A stretch of DNA of 5,687 bases from Caldifarciminota bacterium (GTDB taxonomy: Bacteria; Hydrothermota; Tepidihabitantia; Tepidihabitantales; Tepidihabitantaceae), in NCBI GenBank assembly GCA_011049385.1, contig DSBX01000198.1, forward strand, positions 1-5,687, in the 5' to 3' direction. Each line of letters opens with the position of its first letter. The first letter of the stretch is position 1. The notes under the pieces were generated by a model. That model was not told where the DNA came from. It made no database searches and saw only the letters and a program-made list of their open reading frames with translations. Shown here piece after piece: positions 1-4,915 of the stretch. The position numbers and the translations under genes were made by a program.

Positions 1-493
1 GGTACTGGAAGGCGCGGGCGGCCCGACCCGGGCGGGGCAGGGGAGACCGGCGACCGGCGAGGATGTAGCGGAAACCGGGGCGGCGGCGGGCCGAGGGCTG
101 GGGCGTGCCGTCCGGGTAGAAGAACTGGGGAGCAACGACGCCTGCGTCGGGACAGCGGTCCATGAACTCGACCAGCTTCGCAAGCGCATCCGGGGCGAAG
201 ATGAGGTCCGGGTTGGCGACGGCGAGATACTCGGTTCGGATACCCGACGCGGCCCGGTTGGCGGCCGCACCGTAGCCGAGGTTGCGGCCGGGCACGACCA
301 CGGTGGCGCCGAAACGGGCGGAGACCTTGCGGGTCGCATCGGCGGCGCGGCCGTTTTCCACGACGAGTATGCGTGTCGGGATCCGCGGGTCGCTCTGCGC
401 CAGACTGGCAAGCGCCCGAGCGAGGTCGCGCGCCGAGTTATGGCTGACGAAGATAACCGTCAAGCGGGCGTTCTCGGCCGAGCGGGATTGCAC
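1..493 (-). CDS. Glycosyltransferase family 2 (WbbL/rhamnosyltransferase-like), N-terminal part, truncated by window edge
   Basis: About 164 codons are visible; the C-terminus lies beyond the left edge. Read from a GTG at 493, the protein shows GT2 (GT-A fold) landmarks in order: VIFVSHNS (13-20), the beta-strand VVENG (44-48, usually V-D-N-G/A-S), NLGYGAAANRA (71-81), and NPD (94-96), where the Asp is the expected nucleotide-sugar/metal ligand. A basic stretch QPSARRRPGFR follows near the edge, as in WbbL-type rhamnosyltransferases. Members transfer a sugar from a nucleotide donor to a cell-surface polysaccharide or lipid-linked acceptor at the cytoplasmic face of the membrane; the sugar here is unknown. 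The one oddity is E46 in place of the usual Asp. The GTG is chosen because it lies 7 nt from a -10 box and starts just before the first beta-strand. A TTG at 463 is a weaker alternative. The gene is divergent from the CoA-transferase operon and need not be functionally related. The family call is firm; the specificity is not. Confidence 0.85.
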   Translation of the reverse strand, partial: MQSRSAENARLTVIFVSHNSARDLARALASLAQSDPRIPTRILVVENGRAADATRKVSARFGATVVVPGRNLGYGAAANRAASGIRTEYLAVANPDLIFAPDALAKLVEFMDRCPDAGVVAPQFFYPDGTPQPSARRRPGFRYILAGRRSPLPRPGRAARAFQY

Positions 494-500
494 GACTGCT

Positions 501-528
501 AAGATAGGTTGAGCCCTGCCGGTGTCAA
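501..528 (-). promoter_or_regulatory. Sigma70-type promoter for the glycosyltransferase, predicted leaderless
   Basis: On the minus strand, TTGACA (528-523) is a perfect -35 box. A 16-nt spacer separates it from TATCTT (506-501), a 4/6 match to TATAAT. Only 7 nt, AGCAGTC, separate the -10 from the GTG at 493, so transcription should begin at or within a base or two of the start codon. No Shine-Dalgarno sequence lies upstream of that GTG, which fits a leaderless transcript. This is sequence inference only. Confidence 0.6.
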
Positions 529-533
529 GCCGG

Positions 534-547
534 GGCGTGACGACGCC
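534..547. promoter_or_regulatory. Short inverted repeat between the divergent promoters (possible operator)
   Basis: GGCGT (534-538), a 4-nt centre GACG, and ACGCC (543-547) form a 5-bp inverted repeat about 6 nt from the minus-strand -35 box. It could be half of a regulator site serving both promoters. It is short and could occur by chance in GC-rich sequence; no regulator family can be assigned. Confidence 0.15.
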
Positions 548-581
548 GGTCGCATTACAGCGCCCGCTCCGTCCTCCCGGT

Positions 582-609
582 TTGACTTCGCCTGTCCGCT
601 CCCTAACAT
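582..609 (+). promoter_or_regulatory. Sigma70-type promoter for the CoA-transferase/acyl-CoA dehydrogenase operon
   Basis: TTGACT (582-587, 5/6 to the -35 consensus), a 16-nt spacer and TAACAT (604-609, 4/6 to the -10 consensus) point towards the operon. The start of transcription should fall near 616, giving a leader of about 82 nt before the ATG at 698. It lies back to back with the minus-strand promoter; the two -35 boxes are 53 nt apart. In DNA this GC-rich, two such matches in the only divergent gap are unlikely to be accidental, but neither has been tested. Confidence 0.5.
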
Positions 610-687
610 CCTCGGACGGAACTGGAGCGTCCCGGTACCGACCACTCGCCCGCACCGGTCCGCTCACCACACAGACATCAGCCTTCA

Positions 688-694
688 GGGAGGA
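688..694 (+). promoter_or_regulatory. Ribosome binding site that fixes the start of the CoA-transferase alpha subunit
   Basis: GGGAGGA lies directly upstream of the ATG at 698, with 4 nt between GGAGG and the start codon. The reading frame is open back to a TTG at 509, but that start has no ribosome site and lies upstream of the predicted promoter. The internal ATG at 791, where the conserved family domain begins, has no Shine-Dalgarno sequence either. The ATG at 698 is therefore preferred. Confidence 0.8.
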
Positions 695-697
695 AAG

Positions 698-1669
698 ATG
701 GAAGTTATCGAATCCGGAATCGGTGAGCTGTTCCAGCCGCCGGACCCGGACGGTTTCCGCGAATGGGTGCGGACCGGCAAGAACACCGGCATGACCGACA
801 AGGTCATGTCCGAGCAGGAAGCGGTGAGCCGGCTCGTGCAGGACGGCGACTACATCGGCACCGAGCTTTACGGCACGGTCCGCGCGCCGATGTCGCTGGT
901 CCGGGAAGTCGTCCGACAGGGCAAGAAGCACCTGCGCGTGGCAGGCCAGGGCATCCACGAGATAGACCTGCTCCTCGCCGCGGACCTGGTCGACTCGCTC
1001 GACATCACCTACGTGGCGTGGGAAGTCTACGGCATCTCCGCCTGCCTGCGCCGGGCGGTCGAGTCGGGCCGGGTCAAGACCACCGACTGGTCGAACGGCG
1101 GCATCACCTGGCGGTTCAAGGCCGCGGCGATGGGGGTGCCGTTCCTGCCCGTCCGTGCGATGCTGGGCACCGACACGTTCAAGCACTCGGCGTCCAAGGT
1201 CGTGGCCGACCCGTTCACCGGCAAGCCGGTCTGCCTGGTCCCGGCGCTGTTCCTCGACGTCGGCCTGATTCACGTCCACAAGGCGGACAAGTACGGCAAC
1301 TGCCGGGTCGAGGGCATCTCCGGGTTCGTCCACGAGATGGCCCGGGCCTCGAAGAAGCTCATCGTCTCGGCGGAGGAAATCGTGCCGACCGAGGAAATCC
1401 GGCGTTACCCGGAGCAGACCGTGATTCCCTACTACCTGGTGGACGCGGTGGTCGAGGCGAAGTACGGCTCGCACCCGGGCGAGATGTGTTACCGCTACTG
1501 GCGGGACGGCGAGCACCTGCAGTCGTTCCTCAAGGATTCGAAGGACCCGGATAAGGCCAAGGCCTATCTTGACAAGTGGGTGTACGGCTGTTCGGACCAC
1601 GCCGCCTACGTCGAACTGGTCGGCGCGGACCGGCTGGGCCGGCTCGAATCGGAAATCGGAGGCCGCTGA
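698..1669 (+). CDS. CoA-transferase subunit alpha (class I, GctA-like)
   Basis: This 323-aa protein is the alpha subunit of a family I CoA-transferase (Pfam CoA_trans; glutaconate CoA-transferase A / 3-oxoacid CoA-transferase A group). With the beta subunit it exchanges CoA between an acyl-CoA and a free carboxylic acid in the cytoplasm. The family domain starts near residue 35 with KVMSEQEAVSRLVQDGDYIG (35-54). RAPMSLVREVV follows, then the pair GTDTFKHSASKVV and GKPVCLVPAL, then the conserved H-V-H-K-A-D-x-Y-G-N segment, and near the C-terminus YGSHPGEMCYRYW, the region that in GctA-type subunits reads roughly 'YGAHP..'. The length is close to the roughly 320 aa of GctA. About 31 residues precede the usual family start. 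It overlaps the next gene by one base (TGATG), which implies translational coupling and equal subunit supply. It is first in the operon. The substrate (glutaconate, short-chain acid, 3-oxoacid or other) cannot be told from sequence. Confidence 0.9.
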   Translation: MEVIESGIGELFQPPDPDGFREWVRTGKNTGMTDKVMSEQEAVSRLVQDGDYIGTELYGTVRAPMSLVREVVRQGKKHLRVAGQGIHEIDLLLAADLVDSLDITYVAWEVYGISACLRRAVESGRVKTTDWSNGGITWRFKAAAMGVPFLPVRAMLGTDTFKHSASKVVADPFTGKPVCLVPALFLDVGLIHVHKADKYGNCRVEGISGFVHEMARASKKLIVSAEEIVPTEEIRRYPEQTVIPYYLVDAVVEAKYGSHPGEMCYRYWRDGEHLQSFLKDSKDPDKAKAYLDKWVYGCSDHAAYVELVGADRLGRLESEIGGR

Positions 1670-2433
1670 TGGCGAACTACAACGAGTCCGAATTCCTCAT
1701 CTGTCTGGCCGCGAAGCTGATGTCGGACCGGACGACCGCTTTCGTCGGCACCGGCATCCCGATGCTGGCCGCGGCGCTGGCCAAGCGCACCCACGCGCCC
1801 GACCTTGTTTCGGTTTTCGAGTTCGGCGGCACCGGCGCGAGCCTGGAGAAACTGCCGCTCGGGGTGGCCGATTCGCGGACTTTCCACCGCGCGGTCGCGG
1901 CTTCGGGCATCTGCGACATCATGGAGACCGCCCAGCGCGGGTTCATCGAGTACGGCTTCCTTGGCGGCGCGCAGATTGACGCCTACGGCAACCTGAACAC
2001 GACGGTCATCGGCCCTTACTGGCCGCCCAAGGTGCGTCTGCCGGGTTCGGGCGGGGCCAACGAGGTCGGCTCGTTCTGCTGGAAGACGATAATCATCATG
2101 CGCCAGCACGACCACAAGCGCTTCCTGCCCAAGATTGACTTCCTGACCACGCCCGGCTACCTGACCGGCCCCGGCGCGCGCGAGGCGGCCGGTCTGCCGT
2201 CGGGCACCGGGCCGTTCCGCGTCGTCACCAACCTCGCGCTGATGGACTTCGAGCCCGAGAGCAAGCGGATGCGGCTCATCGCGGTTCACCCCGGCGTCAC
2301 CGCCGAGCAGGTGGTGGCGGCGACCGGTTTCGAACTGCTGGTCGCGGACGAGGTCGGCGTCAACCCGGAGCCGACCGACAAGGAACTGAAACTGCTCCGG
2401 GAGGAGATTGACCCGGACCACTACTACATCTAA
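1669..2433 (+). CDS. CoA-transferase subunit beta (class I, GctB-like), carries the probable catalytic glutamate
   Basis: This 254-aa protein is the beta partner of the preceding alpha subunit and is close in length to GctB and IpdB proteins. An N-terminal nucleotide-type loop VGTGIP (26-31) matches the conserved G-x-G-x-P region. The motif VFEFGGTG (49-56) aligns with the segment holding the catalytic glutamate (E-S-G or E-N-G) of family I transferases, which makes E51 the likely residue that forms the covalent glutamyl-CoA intermediate. Further on are the family signature GFLGGAQIDAYGNLNTT (96-112) and RLPGSGG (123-129). Keeping E51 argues for a true transferase rather than an IpdAB-type ring-cleaving hydrolase, which as I recall lacks this residue. 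The ATG is preceded by GGAGG at 1658-1662, 6 nt away, inside the end of the alpha gene. Family and subunit role are firm; substrate is unknown. Confidence 0.9.
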   Translation: MANYNESEFLICLAAKLMSDRTTAFVGTGIPMLAAALAKRTHAPDLVSVFEFGGTGASLEKLPLGVADSRTFHRAVAASGICDIMETAQRGFIEYGFLGGAQIDAYGNLNTTVIGPYWPPKVRLPGSGGANEVGSFCWKTIIIMRQHDHKRFLPKIDFLTTPGYLTGPGAREAAGLPSGTGPFRVVTNLALMDFEPESKRMRLIAVHPGVTAEQVVAATGFELLVADEVGVNPEPTDKELKLLREEIDPDHYYI

Positions 2434-2445
2434 CCGGAGAAGAGC

Positions 2446-3591
2446 GTGATACTCAGCAAACAGCACGCGGACTTCCGGGCCGAGCTCCGGAAGTTCTCCC
2501 GCGAGGTCGTCCGGTGCGGCGCGCGGGTCTGCGACGAGCAGGGCGAGTTCGTGGACGGCAACGTCAAGGCGATGGCCGAGCGCGGCTACCTTGGCATTCC
2601 CTGGCCGAAGGAGCTGGGCGGGATGGGCCGCGACTACCTCTCTTACGCGATTGCGGTCGAGGAGATTTCCCGGGTCTGCGCCTCGACCGGCATCACCATC
2701 GCCGCCCACACTTCGCTCGGTACCTACCCGATCTACAAGTTCGGCACGCCGGCCCAGAAGGAGAAGTACATCCCGCGCCTGGCCCGGGGCGAGTACCTGG
2801 GCTCCTTCGGGCTGACCGAGCCCAATGCCGGGTCGGACGCGGCCTCGGTCGAGACGACCGCGAAGAAGACCGAAGACGGCTATCTCATCAACGGCTCGAA
2901 GCGCTTCATCACATCGGCTTCGTATGCGGGTACGGTCATCGTCGCGGCCAGCCTCGACCGCTCGCTGGGCCGCAAGGGCGTGACCTGTTTCATCGTCGAG
3001 ACCGGGACGCCCGGCTTCAGTGTCGCTTCGGAAGAGAACAAGCTCGGCTTGCGCGGCTCCAACACGGTCGAACTGGCCTTCGAGGATATGCTCGTGCCGG
3101 CCGACAGCGTGCTCGGCAAGGAGTACGAAGGTTACCGGATCTTCATGGAGACGCTGGACGGCGGCCGGATTTCCATCGGCGCATTCTGCCTCGGCATGGC
3201 CCAGGGTGCGCTCGACGCGCTCGCCCGCTGGGCCGCGGGCTGTGGCCGGCTGTCGCAGATGGCCTCGGCCCGGCTCTCGGACGTCGCGACCGAGGTCGAA
3301 GCGGCGCGCCTGCTCGTCTACAACGCGGCCCAGTACAAGGACGCCGACGTCCGGGCGGACAAGGAGTGCGCCTTCGCCAAGCTCTACGCCTCGGAGGTTG
3401 CGGTCCGGGCCGCGGGCACGGCGATGGATGTCATCGGCCGGCCGGCACTGACCCCGGAATTCGACGTCGCACGGATTTACCGTGACGCCAAGCTCGGCGA
3501 AATCGGCGAGGGCACCTCGGAGGTGATGCGGATGATCATCGCCAAGGAGGTCCTCAGTGACATTGCGGCAGAACAACAGGAGGAACGATGA
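2446..3591 (+). CDS. Acyl-CoA dehydrogenase family protein, divergent at the inter-subunit FAD-binding motifs
   Basis: The 381-aa product has the full acyl-CoA dehydrogenase layout. An alpha-helical N-domain (about 1-115) is followed by a beta-barrel opening with FGLTEPNAGSD (121-131, signature 1), then NGSKRFIT (149-156), and a helical C-domain ending in EIGEGTSEVMRMIIA (352-366), in which E355 aligns with the catalytic base of short- and medium-chain dehydrogenases. Compared with the next gene it lacks six residues where that protein has ERKQFG (267-272), and it reads DVIGRPALT (328-336) in place of QIYGGYGYT. Those two blocks normally bind the FAD of the neighbouring subunit. The frame is intact, with no sign of a frameshift in the other frames, so it is not simply a pseudogene. 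It starts at a GTG 12 nt after the beta-subunit stop, with GGAG 6 nt upstream. It may be a subunit of a heteromeric enzyme with the next gene product, a special-substrate paralog, or a weak flavin binder. Confidence 0.88.
   Translation: MILSKQHADFRAELRKFSREVVRCGARVCDEQGEFVDGNVKAMAERGYLGIPWPKELGGMGRDYLSYAIAVEEISRVCASTGITIAAHTSLGTYPIYKFGTPAQKEKYIPRLARGEYLGSFGLTEPNAGSDAASVETTAKKTEDGYLINGSKRFITSASYAGTVIVAASLDRSLGRKGVTCFIVETGTPGFSVASEENKLGLRGSNTVELAFEDMLVPADSVLGKEYEGYRIFMETLDGGRISIGAFCLGMAQGALDALARWAAGCGRLSQMASARLSDVATEVEAARLLVYNAAQYKDADVRADKECAFAKLYASEVAVRAAGTAMDVIGRPALTPEFDVARIYRDAKLGEIGEGTSEVMRMIIAKEVLSDIAAEQQEER
3296..3322 (+). repeat. Copy 1 of a 27-nt perfect repeat shared by the two acyl-CoA dehydrogenase genes
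   Basis: The 27 bases here are identical to those at 4462-4488 and encode EAARLLVY in both proteins at the matching place in the C-terminal helical domain. The surrounding DNA has diverged clearly, so this is the longest exact tract I found between the two genes. A second shared exact tract of 20 nt lies at 2806-2825 and 3954-3973, over the TEPN motif. Confidence 0.8.
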
Positions 3592-4730
3592 ACTTCAGTC
3601 TCAACGAAGACCAGAAGATGATCCGGCAGATGGCGCGCGACTTCGCGACCAAAGAACTCGAGCCCAAGGCGGCGGAGATTGACGCTTCGGGCGAGTTCCC
3701 GCACGACTCGATCAAGAAGATGGCGGAGCTCGGCCTGCTCGTGATGGTGATCCCGGAGCAGTACGGCGGCGCCGGCTTCGACTTCGTCAGCCTTGCGATC
3801 GCGGTCGAGGAAATCTCGCGCGGCTGTGGCTCGACCGGGGTCATCACCGCGGTGCACAACTCGCTCGCGTCCTGGCCGATCGCCAACTGGGGCACCGACG
3901 CGCAGAAACAGCAGTACCTGCCCAAAATGGCGACCGGCGAGATGCTCGGCGCGTTCGGGCTGACCGAGCCCAACTGCGGTTCGGACCCGGCCTCGATGGA
4001 GACCAAGGCGGTGCTCGACGGCGACCACTACGTCCTCAACGGCGCCAAGCGGTTCATCACCAACGGCGGCGTCGCGGACGTCTTCATCGTCTTCGCGGTC
4101 ACCGACCCGGCCGCCGGCAGTAAGGGCATCTCGGCCTTCATCGTCGAGAAGACCCATCCCGGCTTCTCGGTCGGCAAGCACGAAGAACTGCTTGGCCTGC
4201 GCGCGACCGCCAACTGCGAGCTCATCTTCGAAGACTGCAAGGTACCGAAAGAGAACCTGCTCGGCGGTCTCAACCAGGGCTTCAAGGTTGCGATGGGCAC
4301 GCTCGACGTCTCGCGGATAGACATCGGCGCGCAGGCGGTCGGCATCGCCCAGGCCGCGTTCGACAAGGCACTGGCCTACTCGCAGGAGCGCAAGCAGTTC
4401 GGCAAGGCCATCTGCGAGTTCGAGATGATCCAGGAAAAGCTCGCGCTGATGGCGACGAGCATCGAAGCGGCGCGCCTGCTCGTCTACAGCGCCGCGGCCC
4501 AGAAAGACGCGGGCAAGAAGCGGTTCAGCAAGGAATCGGCGATGTGCAAGCTCTTCGCGGCCACGACCGCGGTCGAGGTCACAAAGGAAGCGGTGCAGAT
4601 CTACGGCGGGTACGGCTACACCAAAGACTACCCGGTCGAGCGCTACTTCCGGGATGCCAAGTGCATGGAAATATACGAAGGCACCTCGGAAATCCAGAAG
4701 ATCGTCATCGCCCGCAGTCTGCTCGGCTGA
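3588..4730 (+). CDS. Acyl-CoA dehydrogenase, canonical short-chain/butyryl-CoA dehydrogenase type
   Basis: This 380-aa FAD enzyme should oxidise an acyl-CoA to the trans-2-enoyl-CoA and pass electrons to an electron-transfer flavoprotein, which is not encoded in the window. All family landmarks are present: FGLTEPNCGSD (123-133, signature 1), NGAKRFITNG (151-160), ERKQFG (267-272, inter-subunit FAD contact), QIYGGYGYT (337-345, FAD contact), and IYEGTSEIQ (362-370), with E364 as the expected catalytic base. This placement of the base and the Y-E-G-T-S-E-I-Q wording are typical of short-chain/butyryl-CoA dehydrogenases rather than isovaleryl- or long-chain enzymes. Length is normal. The ATG overlaps the stop of the upstream dehydrogenase as ATGA, and AGGAGGA at 3578-3584 lies 4 nt upstream, so the two dehydrogenases should be made together. 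It ends the operon 23 nt before a strong terminator. The family is certain; chain-length or substrate preference is inferred. Confidence 0.95.
   Translation: MNFSLNEDQKMIRQMARDFATKELEPKAAEIDASGEFPHDSIKKMAELGLLVMVIPEQYGGAGFDFVSLAIAVEEISRGCGSTGVITAVHNSLASWPIANWGTDAQKQQYLPKMATGEMLGAFGLTEPNCGSDPASMETKAVLDGDHYVLNGAKRFITNGGVADVFIVFAVTDPAAGSKGISAFIVEKTHPGFSVGKHEELLGLRATANCELIFEDCKVPKENLLGGLNQGFKVAMGTLDVSRIDIGAQAVGIAQAAFDKALAYSQERKQFGKAICEFEMIQEKLALMATSIEAARLLVYSAAAQKDAGKKRFSKESAMCKLFAATTAVEVTKEAVQIYGGYGYTKDYPVERYFRDAKCMEIYEGTSEIQKIVIARSLLG
4462..4488 (+). repeat. Copy 2 of the 27-nt perfect repeat in the second acyl-CoA dehydrogenase gene
   Basis: Exact match to 3296-3322 in the upstream paralog, in the same reading frame and at the homologous position. 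It reflects common ancestry of the tandem genes and possibly local gene conversion. Confidence 0.8.
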
Positions 4731-4753
4731 CCCCCGGGCCGGCACTCACTTGA

Positions 4754-4789
4754 CCCGGGAGGCGCGCACGCGCCTCCCGGGCTTTCTTG
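4754..4789 (+). terminator. Rho-independent terminator of the four-gene operon
   Basis: A perfect 12-bp stem, CCCGGGAGGCGC with its complement GCGCCTCCCGGG, encloses a GCAC loop (4754-4781). It is followed at once by CTTTCTTG, a T-rich tail on the plus strand. It starts 23 nt after the stop of the second dehydrogenase. Read on the minus strand the hairpin is followed by TCAAGTG, so it should work mainly for the plus-strand operon. Confidence 0.85.
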
Positions 4790-4806
4790 TCCGGTCTCAA
4801 CCGGAC
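4789..4806. other. Second small hairpin just after the operon terminator
   Basis: GTCCGGT, loop CTCA, ACCGGAC form a perfect 7-bp stem-loop that begins where the terminator tail ends. No T-run follows it on either strand. It may back up the terminator or limit read-through from the convergent gene; its role is unknown. The rest of the gap up to 4915 is purine-rich and shows no gene. Confidence 0.4.
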
Positions 4807-4915
4807 TGCCACGCAGCGGAGGAAGAAGCAACCGCCGGTGGATGCCGGGGGAGAGGGAGTGGTCGAGCGGTCAGGTGGTCAAGCAGAGAGAACAGGGACC
4901 GGAAGCAACCGGCGG

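Noticed and set aside
509..697. Extension of the CoA-transferase alpha frame back to a TTG at 509
   Set aside because: The stretch includes the predicted promoter, has no ribosome site, and its translation does not resemble the family. The ATG at 698 has a strong Shine-Dalgarno site.
698..2433. IpdAB-type (steroid ring-cleaving hydrolase) identity for the CoA-transferase pair
   Set aside because: The beta subunit keeps a glutamate (E51) at the transferase catalytic position, and no other steroid-catabolism genes are in the window.
3199..3290. First dehydrogenase as a pseudogene because of the missing six residues
   Set aside because: The change is in frame, the rest of the protein is intact to a normal C-terminus with the catalytic glutamate, and ribosome sites and coupling are preserved.
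2514..3485. A 323-codon plus-strand frame inside the first dehydrogenase
   Set aside because: Arginine- and glycine-rich out-of-frame shadow. It was also examined for a missing ERxQFG motif as a sign of a frameshift, and none was found.
1606..3576. A 656-codon open frame on the minus strand across the CoA-transferase beta and first dehydrogenase genes
   Set aside because: It is antisense to well-supported genes, has no recognisable domain, and is rich in R, A, G, D and L as expected from reading high-GC codons backwards.
3477..4745. A 422-codon open frame on the minus strand opposite the second dehydrogenase
   Set aside because: Same cause: a GC-rich antisense shadow with arginine/alanine/aspartate/leucine-rich composition, no ribosome site and no family match.
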